Shown here piece after piece: positions 17,874 through 26,713 of a stretch of 64,000 nt of DNA (the stretch's first letter is position 1; the number at the start of each line of letters is the position of its first letter). The translations under genes and the position numbers were made by a program. Under the pieces are notes generated by a model. It did not search any database and was not told where the DNA came from. It saw only the letters and a program-made list of their open reading frames with translations. Source of the DNA: CBDFNC01 sp965249895 (GTDB lineage Bacteria > Pseudomonadota > Gammaproteobacteria > Enterobacterales > CBDFNC01); the NCBI GenBank assembly GCA_965249895.1, contig CBDFNC010000001.1, positions 1,054,001-1,118,000 of the forward strand, in the 5' to 3' direction.

Positions 17874-18934
17874 TCTCAACCGAATCACGCGCCTTGCTGC
17901 TTAGCCTGTTTGATGAGGCGGTAGTAGAGGGTGCGGCTCGTTACAAGGTGGCTGAAACAATAGGGGTTTGCGAGCGAACTTTTCGCCGCTGGCGTGATGA
18001 TAAGGGTAATGTAATTGCCGACCAACGACCGTTGAGTATCAAACCTGAGCCAGGTAATAAACTGTCTCAGGTAGAGCGAGATGATATTATTGCAATCTGC
18101 AACGAGCCGCAATATGCCAGCTTGCCGCCGAGTCAAATAGTACCAAAGTTAGCTGATGAAGGGCGGTATGTGGCAAGTGAAGCCAGTTTTTACCGTGTGT
18201 TAAAGGCGGAAGGGCAACTAAATCATAGAGGCCGAGCCAAGCCGAGAGAAAGGCAGGCGACGCCAACCACTCATGTTGCAACAGGTGCTAACCAGGTTTG
18301 GACTTGGGACATCAGTTACATGCCTTCAACAGTGACAGGCTTATACTGGTACCTGTACATGATTATGGATGTATTCAGCCGAAAAATTGTTGGCTGGGAA
18401 GTTCATGAATGTGAATCGGGAGAATTGGCCAAGGAGCTATTGCAGCGGACGGTGATGCGGGAACAGTGTTTCGGCCAGCCTCTGGTGCTGCACTCAGATA
18501 ATGGTGCACCAATGAAATCGTTGACACTGAAAGCCAAGATGGAAGAACTTGGGATCATGAGTTCTCATAATCGGCCAAGAGTGAGTAACGACAATGCTTA
18601 TTCTGAATCGTTATTTAGGACTACAAAGTACCGCCCCAACTGGCCTAGAAAAGGCTTTGATTCATTGAGCCAAGTTCGTGATTGGGTGCAGGACTTCGTG
18701 ACGTTTTATAACCATGAACACTGCCACAGCGGCATTAGTTTTGTCACCCCGGCACAGCGCCACCAGGCGGAAGACATTAAGCTATTGGAAAACAGAAAGA
18801 AGGTATACGAAAGCGCCCGAATGCGAAACCCTATGCGCTGGTCAGGTACAACCCGTAACTGGGAACGCATAGAAACCGTAGCCCTCAACCCAGAGAAAAC
18901 GGACAAACAAGAGCAGAGCGAACAAGTTACATAG
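17870..18934 (+). CDS. IS3-family transposase OrfB
   Basis: 354 residues with an HTH_21 segment and an rve core: first Asp in TWDISYMPS, second in LHSDNGAPM, Glu in AYSESLFRTTKYRP. Start TTG overlaps the orfA stop. Reading frame intact. Confidence 0.92.
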   Translation: MISTESRALLLSLFDEAVVEGAARYKVAETIGVCERTFRRWRDDKGNVIADQRPLSIKPEPGNKLSQVERDDIIAICNEPQYASLPPSQIVPKLADEGRYVASEASFYRVLKAEGQLNHRGRAKPRERQATPTTHVATGANQVWTWDISYMPSTVTGLYWYLYMIMDVFSRKIVGWEVHECESGELAKELLQRTVMREQCFGQPLVLHSDNGAPMKSLTLKAKMEELGIMSSHNRPRVSNDNAYSESLFRTTKYRPNWPRKGFDSLSQVRDWVQDFVTFYNHEHCHSGISFVTPAQRHQAEDIKLLENRKKVYESARMRNPMRWSGTTRNWERIETVALNPEKTDKQEQSEQVT

Positions 18935-18969
18935 AAAGCACTAAATTTGGACAACTACCTTGAAAAACA

Positions 18970-19360
18970 CCGGTAATGCCGTGAATGATACGCTCACTAA
19001 AGGTTTACAACTAATGCTAACGGAAGGCCAGTTACGATGACGTGGACTTTTTCAACCGAAAGGTGACCGATTGATACATGTTGAAGGAAGACAGGTAAAT
19101 TTGCCCCGACATCGCTCATCAGGTGGCTAAATATTTAGCTAAAATTTCTTATGAACGCTCACTGGAATTGTCAGGTTTTTTTACGTTTTATCATTTGAGC
19201 AAACCTTCCAATTTTTCAAGGCTCTGATTTTTGGCAGCTTCTCGGGGGGGCATAATATATGCACGGATTGATGCTGAGTAAATACTCGTATTTTTCAATC
19301 CCTTACTGACCTCGCGTTCTCACGAGATTCATCACTTGCCAGTTGTTACGGAGCACTGCG
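18970..19360. other. Upstream region of the PEP-CTERM gene
   Basis: About 390 bp with no gene. It has AT-rich stretches and a G7 run at 19244-19250 just before CATAATAT, a possible -10 box, but I see no clear -35 and no sigma-54 motif. GGAG at 19350-19353 is the ribosome-binding site of the downstream gene. Confidence 0.5.
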
Positions 19361-21208
19361 ATGAACACCTACGTAATAATAACTCGAACTACTCCCGCTT
19401 TGGCGCTCACCTTATCTCTATTGGGCGGGGTGTTTCCCTTGAAAAGTCTCGCCGATCAATTCGATTCCAATCCTGGTTTTGATCTGTTTAATACCCCAAA
19501 TGCAGAGCTTCGGATTGACTTGGGTGGTGGGCTCCAAGACATTGATCTTAGAGGCTCTCCAGTCGGACCTGGAGATACAGATACCATAATGCAAAGGTTG
19601 GATCCGTCTCCTTCGGGGGGGGTAGGGGAAATCCAAATTGAACTGGTGGAGCTAAATCTGCGAAGTGTCAATTCGGTCGACGTAGGCGGTGAACTATTCG
19701 ATCTATTTGTTACCTTGAACCCTTCTGGTTCGTCATCGGGAAATATTGATATCATAGCAAATGATGTTTTCCATTTTTATGATTCTACATTAGACGTAAA
19801 TTTTAACGTTAACCTTGAACCCTTGAATGGCGGATCACCCCAGCAATTCCAGCAGCAAGATACCATACGTACGTTTGTAAATGACCCTTTTATAGCCAAC
19901 TTCGATAATACCCCGCCTCCCGGTTATCCGGTTGACCCTGGATTGCCATCGGGAGATTTTTTTCCTGCGACATTTGGGGGAGGGATCCCAGATTTTGTGA
20001 CCTATAACGGTTCATTTTTTAACACGACTATGGTTCCCGCGACGGATACCGGAGCGCCGCTGAATCCGCCTCCGGTGGCTGTATCGCAAGGACCGTACGT
20101 ATTCAGTCATGACAATCTTGATGTGTTATTGAGTGGCACCCCAAGTTTTGACCCAGACGGAGATTCGATTATCCATTCATGGCTAGGTCCTATTTTCTCT
20201 GCGATTGGTCCTATAACTACTATGCCATTTAGCCAATCAGCTCTTCTTACCACAACGGATATTAGCAATGTGACCTTAACGGTACTTGATCCTGAGCTTT
20301 TAACTGGTCAAGATGAACAATCAGTGCTGTTTCAAAATGCGCCACCCAAAATTGATTATGTGGTGGCTAAATATGGTTATCATTTGTTTCCAGAAGTCTT
20401 AGCGCATGAGCCCCTTGCTATTCTTTATGGAGTTGCTCAAGATCCAGATACAGAGGTTAACTGCATTAACGCTTGTGATTTCGAGCAACACACCCTAGAT
20501 GTGGATACTGAGATATTTTTAGGTATGAATTTCGACGTTGAAAATCAAGCAATTGTGGGAACTGTTCCACCGGATTCACGCATTGATTTAATTGATCTAG
20601 CTACTACTGCTACTCACATTGCTCCGGGGCTCAATGTAGTAACAGTAAGGGACAGAGCAGGCGCCTCAGATGGCATTGCATTTGAACTAGCAGAAAGACG
20701 TGGTGGACAAAAAAGTGAAGCTCTTTTTATACAAACCGATTCACCTTCCAGTATCAGCCAAACGGTTGATAGCCCGCTCTCGCCGTTTAACTTTTCGTTC
20801 GATTATGTGTTCGAAACTCTGACCGGAGACTTAAGTGTTTTCCTGGATAATATTGAGCTTTATAGAACGATGGCGGCTGACTTTGGTGGAGTGATTGATA
20901 CCGTTTTTATTCCCATTGAAGACGCGTTGCTGGGGTTAACGGATGTCGAGCTAAAGTTTGAGTTGAATGGTCCAACTGGCTCAAGGGTGTTGCTGGATAA
21001 TATTATTTGGCCAGGGCTGGTGAATGGAGATTTTGAAGGGGGCGTAATTGTGGGCTGGGAGCCGCAATCCAGCAGTGGCTCTGGCGTGGGTATCGCTACA
21101 TTTACTTTTCCTGAACTCGTTGCGGTGAGCGAGCCTCCACTCATATTACTATTTGCCGTGGGTTTGTTTGGGATGGTGGCAAGGAGACGCAGGCATTGGG
21201 TGGCTTAA
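19361..21208 (+). CDS. PEP-CTERM sorting-domain protein, function unknown
   Basis: 615-residue secreted protein. ATG 19361 is chosen for its GGAG and because it starts a signal peptide (TTPALALTLSLLGG ... SLADQ). The body is acidic and rich in Gly, Pro, Asn and Asp, with beta-rich PKD-like segments (PPPVAVSQGPYVFSHDN, SGTPSFDPDGDSI). The C-terminus has SEPP, a hydrophobic helix (LILLFAVGLFGMVA) and RRRR, the tripartite PEP-CTERM/exosortase signal, with SEP in place of PEP. Such proteins are cut and anchored or released by exosortase and often accompany exopolysaccharide. No exosortase lies in the window. It sits between mobile elements and the right part of the junction array, so it is probably accessory. 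Confidence 0.85.
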   Translation: MNTYVIITRTTPALALTLSLLGGVFPLKSLADQFDSNPGFDLFNTPNAELRIDLGGGLQDIDLRGSPVGPGDTDTIMQRLDPSPSGGVGEIQIELVELNLRSVNSVDVGGELFDLFVTLNPSGSSSGNIDIIANDVFHFYDSTLDVNFNVNLEPLNGGSPQQFQQQDTIRTFVNDPFIANFDNTPPPGYPVDPGLPSGDFFPATFGGGIPDFVTYNGSFFNTTMVPATDTGAPLNPPPVAVSQGPYVFSHDNLDVLLSGTPSFDPDGDSIIHSWLGPIFSAIGPITTMPFSQSALLTTTDISNVTLTVLDPELLTGQDEQSVLFQNAPPKIDYVVAKYGYHLFPEVLAHEPLAILYGVAQDPDTEVNCINACDFEQHTLDVDTEIFLGMNFDVENQAIVGTVPPDSRIDLIDLATTATHIAPGLNVVTVRDRAGASDGIAFELAERRGGQKSEALFIQTDSPSSISQTVDSPLSPFNFSFDYVFETLTGDLSVFLDNIELYRTMAADFGGVIDTVFIPIEDALLGLTDVELKFELNGPTGSRVLLDNIIWPGLVNGDFEGGVIVGWEPQSSSGSGVGIATFTFPELVAVSEPPLILLFAVGLFGMVARRRRHWVA

Positions 21209-21263
21209 GGTAAATTCGTTGTCCAGACCCTGGATATGGACTCGAAATCAGGAAAACAATAAA

Positions 21264-21286
21264 AAGGCCGCTGGATCAGCGGCCTT
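21264..21286 (-). terminator. Terminator hairpin downstream of yejF-like gene
   Basis: AAGGCCGCT and AGCGGCCTT form a 9-bp stem. On the minus strand it is followed by TTTTT, so it would end transcripts from the yejF-like gene after reading through the array copies. Confidence 0.7.
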
Positions 21287-21360
21287 GAACGCAAGAATAC
21301 CCGTAAATGATAAGATGAGACCCTTGAATTTAGTTTGTTTTTCAACTACTTAACGTGAGA

Positions 21361-21545
21361 GTTTATTGCTCCCCCACACCAATCCGCCATTAATTCCACC
21401 GCGAAATTCAGGCGATGGTTATAGTGATATTGGAAAAGTGACTGCAGTCAGTGTGCGAAGCCGTATACCCATCCGGGACTAATTCCACTGCGAAATTCAG
21501 GCGATGGTTACAGTTATATTGGAAAAGTGACTGCAGCCGGAATGC
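21361..21545 (+). repeat. acpS/yejF junction array, right part (89-bp units)
   Basis: Anchors at 21426 (GATATTGG) and 21515 (TATATTGG) are 89 bp apart. On + the units end in VIVILEK or VTVILEK then TGA, like acpS (VATVILEN). On - they encode HRLNFAVELVPDGYTA, an in-frame diverged copy of the YejF C-terminus RRLIAAAELMSDRQTA. The last unit runs directly into the true yejF stop, giving the original convergent junction acpS stop, 15-bp spacer, yejF stop. Confidence 0.9.
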
Positions 21546-23161
21546 TAAGCCGTTTGCCTGTCTGACATCAACTCAGCCGCGGCTATCAGGCGACGGGTAT
21601 AATCATGCTGAGGCTGGTGGAAAATCTGCTCCGCCGTACCCTGCTCCATCACTTCGCCACTTTGCATCACTATGACCCTGTCTGAAAGCGCCCTGACTAC
21701 GCTAAGGTCATGGCTGATAAACAGATAGGCGATATGGCGCCGCTGCTGGATCTCTTTAAGTAATTCAATCACGGTAAGTTGCACCGAGCGATCCAGGGCT
21801 GAGGTAGGTTCATCCAGCAGGATGAATGCGGGCTCCATAATTAGTGCTCGGGCGATGGCGATACGTTGCCGTTGCCCGCCGGAGAACTCATGGGGGTAGC
21901 GGTTGATACAGTCGGCGCCCAGGGTGACTTCCGTAAGCACCTGGCGTGTGCGGGTTAGTCTTTCCTCTTTGCTCATGCTGGGATAGTGGGTCAGCAAGGG
22001 CTCGGAGATGATTTCCCTCACGGTCATGCGGGGAGACAGGGAGCCCAGTGGGTCCTGAAACACCATCTGCATATCTTTTCGCAGCGCCTTGTCTTTAACT
22101 CCTTTTGCCTTTTGTATATCTTGATTGCGAAACTTCAGCTCGCCATCCGCTTCCACCAGGCGCATTATAGCCCGGCCCAGGGTTGACTTACCCGAACCTG
22201 ACTCGCCTACGATCCCCAGGGTTTCTCCACGTCTTAGGGACAGGCTAATGCCTTTTACTGCATCCAGGTGACGCGTTGCCTTACCGAAAAAGCTATGTGA
22301 TAAAGCGTATCGGACCCATATATCTTTGCAGTGCAGCAGCTGCTCTGCAGTATCCTCTACGGGTTGTTTCTGGCCTTTGGGGATGGCATTTATCAACATT
22401 CTGGTGTAATCATCCTTTGGATGTTGAAAAATCTGTTTCACCTCACCTTGCTCGATAAAGTCTCCCCGGCACATCACCAGCACGTTATCCGCAATATATT
22501 GCACCACACCTAGATCATGGGTGATAAACAGTATGGCCATGCCCATTTTCTGTTGAATTTCTTTAAGCAAGTTAAGGACTTCTTCCTGTATGGTGACATC
22601 CAGGGCTGTGGTGGGTTCATCTGCAATTAATAAGTCCGGCTCGTTAATTAAAGCCATGGCTATCATAATACGTTGCAGCTGGCCGCCGGAAAATTCATGG
22701 GGGTATTTTTTTAACGATGGTTCGGGAGAGGGCAGGTGTACCAGGTTAAACAGCTTAAGCACCCGCTGCTTGGCATCTTTTCGGCTGATAGATCGGTGGC
22801 ACTGGAGGGCCTCCATTACCTGTTTACCAATGGGCATATAAGGGTTTAACGAGGTCATGGGCTCCTGGAATATCATGGAAATACGGTCGCCACGGATCAG
22901 CCGTATTTTTTTTTCATCCATCTCCAGTAATTCCTGTCCCTGGAATTTTACCGAACTATGGGCCGAGACTCGGGCCTGTTTTGGTAAAAGCCGCATGATG
23001 GCATTGGCGGTGACGGACTTACCAGAGCCAGATTCACCCACTATGGCCAGGGTTTGACCGGTATTGAGAGAAAATGACAGGGAGTTTACCGCTACAACTT
23101 GACCCTCAGGGGTATCAAAGGAGACTTGTAAATTGTTGACTGCCAACAGCGCTTGTTCCAT
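21545..23161 (-). CDS. yejF: YejF-like ABC transporter ATPase with two ATP-binding domains
   Basis: 538 residues, two full ABC ATPase domains: Walker A GESGSGKS twice (about residues 40 and 315), signature motifs FSGGQLQR and FSGGQRQR, Walker B LLIADEPTTALD and ILLDEPTSALD, and the oligopeptide-family extension after each. It matches YejF, the ATPase of the YejABEF microcin C/peptide importer. yejA, yejB and yejE are not nearby, so the permease partner must be elsewhere or differ. ATG 23161 follows AAGGA; the frame extends upstream but without family similarity. Confidence 0.88.
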   Translation of the reverse strand: MEQALLAVNNLQVSFDTPEGQVVAVNSLSFSLNTGQTLAIVGESGSGKSVTANAIMRLLPKQARVSAHSSVKFQGQELLEMDEKKIRLIRGDRISMIFQEPMTSLNPYMPIGKQVMEALQCHRSISRKDAKQRVLKLFNLVHLPSPEPSLKKYPHEFSGGQLQRIMIAMALINEPDLLIADEPTTALDVTIQEEVLNLLKEIQQKMGMAILFITHDLGVVQYIADNVLVMCRGDFIEQGEVKQIFQHPKDDYTRMLINAIPKGQKQPVEDTAEQLLHCKDIWVRYALSHSFFGKATRHLDAVKGISLSLRRGETLGIVGESGSGKSTLGRAIMRLVEADGELKFRNQDIQKAKGVKDKALRKDMQMVFQDPLGSLSPRMTVREIISEPLLTHYPSMSKEERLTRTRQVLTEVTLGADCINRYPHEFSGGQRQRIAIARALIMEPAFILLDEPTSALDRSVQLTVIELLKEIQQRRHIAYLFISHDLSVVRALSDRVIVMQSGEVMEQGTAEQIFHQPQHDYTRRLIAAAELMSDRQTA

Positions 23162-23178
23162 GATTTTTTCCTTTACTG

Positions 23179-23667
23179 TTATGAGGCGTATAAATGACTG
23201 CTGGGTGCGAAATGGGGGGCCCGACCATGTATAAACAAAGCGTGCAGATCTGACTGCTGTTGTGCTTTTTGTTGCCACAACTCAGAGTTTTGATTTTGGC
23301 AGAAAGCAATAAGAGCTGTGGCGAGTAATTCCAGCCGTGTAGACAACCAGCTACGAAATTCGGGGCTTAATTCGCTCATGCATAACCAAAGCTGAACCCG
23401 GGAATAGGCCAGCTGTAAGTAGTCGTACTCTGCTTCCGGTCCGTGAATAGCTGACTTTAACTTTCCCAGTTGGTTGCATGCATCGAGCCAGCTGTGGGTA
23501 ATATTTTCGGTCATACAGGCTTTGCCGCCGCTTTGGATAAAATGCTCGACGTGCTCCGGCATTTCTTCCACGACTTGCTGCCATAGACAGCTGGCCTGGT
23601 ATAAATATCCTTGATGTTGCAATTGTTCGGCCTGAAGAAACTTATTCCAGCAGCTGGAAAAATCCAT
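23179..23667 (-). CDS. Hypothetical protein upstream of yejF
   Basis: 162 residues, cytoplasmic, no signal peptide or membrane segment. Helical, rich in Gln, Leu, Trp and Cys (QAEQLQHQGYLYQASCLWQQ), vaguely like a TPR-type helical repeat. Not recognised. The ATG at 23667 has AGGG five bases ahead; an ATG at 23679 lacks a site. Ends 17 bp before yejF, so the two are probably cotranscribed. Confidence 0.65.
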   Translation of the reverse strand: MDFSSCWNKFLQAEQLQHQGYLYQASCLWQQVVEEMPEHVEHFIQSGGKACMTENITHSWLDACNQLGKLKSAIHGPEAEYDYLQLAYSRVQLWLCMSELSPEFRSWLSTRLELLATALIAFCQNQNSELWQQKAQQQSDLHALFIHGRAPHFAPSSHLYAS

Positions 23668-23793
23668 TGGTACCCTCATAAGGCTAACGTGACAGGAAAT
23701 AGAGGGATTATACAGTTAAATGGAAGTGAAAATCATTACCATTTTCAATGGTGGCGGTATTAGTCATTTTGGGTTAAACAAAAAGCCTGGCCA

Positions 23794-26517
23794 TTAGATA
23801 ATGCTCTTAGCTTCTTCTTCTACGTGAGCCATTTCATCGATTAGTTCAAACAATTCTGGCTCCAGTACTTCCACTTGGGTGCCTTTCTTCAGCTCTGTTT
23901 CGATAAGAGCCGCCAGCTTCTGTAACTGGGGGACGCCACTATAGCTACAGCCGCCGTGGAACCTGTGGATCACCTGATCCAACTCATGGGCATTTACGCT
24001 GTTGTTGATGGCGTGATCTATTTGCAGCTTGACCTCTTCAAAGCTCTCGATAAGCATACTGAGCATCTCTTTTGCCAATTCCGGCTTACCGGCAGACTGC
24101 TTTAATGCCAGGCTCCAATCAAGCCTGCTAGGGCTTGCCTCGTGGCTGCACTGGCCCCACTTATCCACCACTTGTGCCAGCACCATCTCATCGATGGGTT
24201 TGGAGAGGTAGTCATCCATACCTTCTTCTATGAGTTTTTCTCTTTCCCCGGAAATAGCATGGGCGGTAACCGCAATGATGGGAGTGTCATTGTTACGGTT
24301 GGATTTACGAATTTTTTTACAGGCGCTGATGCCGTCCAGCACCGGCATCTGGATATCCATAAATATAAGGTCGTAATTGTCTTGCGCCGCTTTATCGACG
24401 GCCTCTTTGCCGTTTTTACAGGTGGTGACATCTGATATCAGGTCTTTGAGCATGGCAGAGATAAGTTTCAGGTTCGCCGGATTATCATCCACCGCCATGG
24501 CTCTTAGGTTTTTCTGTACCTTGGCCGGTTTAAATTTAAGCAAAGGCGCCTCCACTACTTCCTCTTCCAGCGCGATAAGCGCGGCAGCGAACTTCCTGTG
24601 GTTGATAGGTTTGCTTAAGCATTGGGTTGCGCCGGCGTTGAGCAACTTTTCTTTAAGGGCAGGATCGCTGGCGTTGATTAATACCACCACGTTTTCACAA
24701 TATTCACGGGCGAGGTTAATGCGCTTGAACAGCGGGTTCAGGTGGCCGGGATCGCTGTGGCCGATAACAATACTCTGGTATTTGCTGGACAGTTGCTCCT
24801 TCCAGACCTCCTCGGTCTGGCACAGGCTGACCTTCATCTTCCACTGATTCAGTTGCATCGAGCTGGCTCTGGCCGAATATTCATCGGCCTCAAACACTAA
24901 AATGGGCTGGGATTTTAAGCCGGCAATGGGTAATGGCTCTGCCATAGGCATGGGTGACGATTCCAGTACCACGCTGAACCAGAAGGTAGAGCCCTGGTTC
25001 AGCGTGGACACGAGTTCAATTTCCCCGCCCATCTGATGCACTAGTTTTTGGGTGATCACCAGTCCAAGGCCAGTACCACCGTAACGCCGGGTGATACTGG
25101 TATCCGCCTGGCCAAAGGCTTCAAATAATTGAGCTTGCTGCTTCTCGGAAATACCAATACCCGTATCTGAGACCATGGTTTTCAGTACAATTTTGCCGTC
25201 TTCTTCACCCATAATGCTGATCTGTACTTCAACATTGCCTTGTTCGGTAAATTTAATGGCGTTGCCCACCAGGTTGGTCAGCACTTGCTGGAAGCGCAGT
25301 GGATCGCCGATGGCACCGCTTGGCACGTCTGAGTCCACCATTAAAGAGAGCTCCAGCTCTTTGTCATGGGCGCTGGGCGCCAGCAGGGTAATGACCTCGT
25401 CTACCGTATCCCGCAGTGCAAAAGGGATATTCTCCAGCACCAGTTTACCCGCTTCCAGCTTGGAGAAGTCGAGGATATCGTTAATGATATTAAGCAGGTT
25501 GTTGGCCGACTTTTCGATAGTTTGCAGGTAATCCGTCTGGCTTGGGCTGAGGGAGGTCTTAAGTAGCTGACGGGCAAACCCTATCACCCCGTTGAGTGGT
25601 GTTCTTAGCTCGTGGCTCATATTGGCCAGGAATTCCGATTTCACCCTGGCGGCTTCCTGGGCGCGTTTTTTCGCCATATCCAGCTCGACGTTCTGGATTT
25701 CTATTTGCTCCAGGGTTTCCCTTAAGTCCGATGTGGCCTGGTCAATACTCTGCTGCATCTCCTCATGATATTCGGACATGGACTTGGCCATAGCATTGAT
25801 ACCATTTTTCAGCATACCCAGCTCGCCGGTGAAGTTACCGTGGATCCTGGCGTCCAGCCGACCTTCACGAATTCTGTCTACCGCTTTCACCATGGCCGAG
25901 ATGGGCTCGGTGACATTTTTCACCTGACGGAAGGAGAACAGCACACTGATCACTATGCCTATAACAACGATAAATACAGCTGCCGTGGTATCCCTGTATT
26001 GCAGCAACAGTGCTTTATCCGTGTTGATCTGCATGGCGATATAACCCAGCTTGCTGGGCTCATCTTCCGATGGTAAGGGCAGCGGGTAATTACTGTAAAT
26101 ATTCTCTGCGATGATGGGGGTGCGGATAATAATATAGTCATCCTGCACCTCTACCTGAGTAGATTCGGGTATGGGTTGACCCGGAGGTAGTTTTAGTCGG
26201 CCAAATTCGCGATGGAAGTTACTGTTTACAAAAAGTTTATGATTTGGCTGAAAAATAGCGATGCTGATAATAGCCGGACTGTGTTTTCTATGTATGATAC
26301 CAATCAGGTTGCGCAGATAAGTCCTGTCTTGTTGCTGCATGCCCACTTCACTGGCGATGGCGAGGGGATCGGCGATATTAACCGCTTGCTCAATCATATA
26401 ATCTTCCAGCTGCTGGTAGCGATTAAATGTAAAGTACGCGGCCATCAAGCTACCCATTAAGATAGTGGGGATGATGGTTAAGGCAATTACCCTGGCTCTA
26501 AGGCCGTATTTGGTCAT
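23794..26517 (-). CDS. barA: Hybrid sensor histidine kinase BarA
   Basis: 907 residues. Two membrane segments (about 10-29 and 180-196) enclose a periplasmic sensor; then HAMP, a dimerisation domain with His302 in MSHELRTPLNG, ATPase boxes (NLVGNAIKF, DTGIGI, GTGLGL), a degenerate receiver, a true receiver with Asp in IFMDIQMPVLDG, and a C-terminal HPt with His in HRFHGGCSYSG. In E. coli BarA phosphorylates UvrY, which drives csrB/csrC RNAs that titrate CsrA; csrA is also in this window (50487). Divergent from rlmD, as in Vibrio and E. coli. Confidence 0.96.
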   Translation of the reverse strand: MTKYGLRARVIALTIIPTILMGSLMAAYFTFNRYQQLEDYMIEQAVNIADPLAIASEVGMQQQDRTYLRNLIGIIHRKHSPAIISIAIFQPNHKLFVNSNFHREFGRLKLPPGQPIPESTQVEVQDDYIIIRTPIIAENIYSNYPLPLPSEDEPSKLGYIAMQINTDKALLLQYRDTTAAVFIVVIGIVISVLFSFRQVKNVTEPISAMVKAVDRIREGRLDARIHGNFTGELGMLKNGINAMAKSMSEYHEEMQQSIDQATSDLRETLEQIEIQNVELDMAKKRAQEAARVKSEFLANMSHELRTPLNGVIGFARQLLKTSLSPSQTDYLQTIEKSANNLLNIINDILDFSKLEAGKLVLENIPFALRDTVDEVITLLAPSAHDKELELSLMVDSDVPSGAIGDPLRFQQVLTNLVGNAIKFTEQGNVEVQISIMGEEDGKIVLKTMVSDTGIGISEKQQAQLFEAFGQADTSITRRYGGTGLGLVITQKLVHQMGGEIELVSTLNQGSTFWFSVVLESSPMPMAEPLPIAGLKSQPILVFEADEYSARASSMQLNQWKMKVSLCQTEEVWKEQLSSKYQSIVIGHSDPGHLNPLFKRINLAREYCENVVVLINASDPALKEKLLNAGATQCLSKPINHRKFAAALIALEEEVVEAPLLKFKPAKVQKNLRAMAVDDNPANLKLISAMLKDLISDVTTCKNGKEAVDKAAQDNYDLIFMDIQMPVLDGISACKKIRKSNRNNDTPIIAVTAHAISGEREKLIEEGMDDYLSKPIDEMVLAQVVDKWGQCSHEASPSRLDWSLALKQSAGKPELAKEMLSMLIESFEEVKLQIDHAINNSVNAHELDQVIHRFHGGCSYSGVPQLQKLAALIETELKKGTQVEVLEPELFELIDEMAHVEEEAKSII

Positions 26518-26713
26518 AGGATCAAATATAAAGACAGAACGGTTAGCTGTTATGATGACATAGCAGGTTATTTCTGTGAATCTCTATCCGATGCTTCTTT
26601 TAGCTAACTCACCCTTTCGCCGCTAATTGGTGTTGTCTGCCTCTATATGGGACAATAAGCCTATTCATCCTTTCTGTATCCAATAGCATGTTTCGCCCTG
26701 CTGTTTAATTGTT

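Larger units (their letters stand above)
17302..18969 (+). mobile_element. IS3-family insertion sequence (ends approximate)
   Basis: Two overlapping genes orfA and orfB flanked by imperfect inverted repeats sharing the core TAGTTGTCCA (17311-17320 and, inverted, 18948-18957). Exact termini and target duplication could not be settled by eye, so the coordinates are good to within about 10 bp. Confidence 0.8.
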
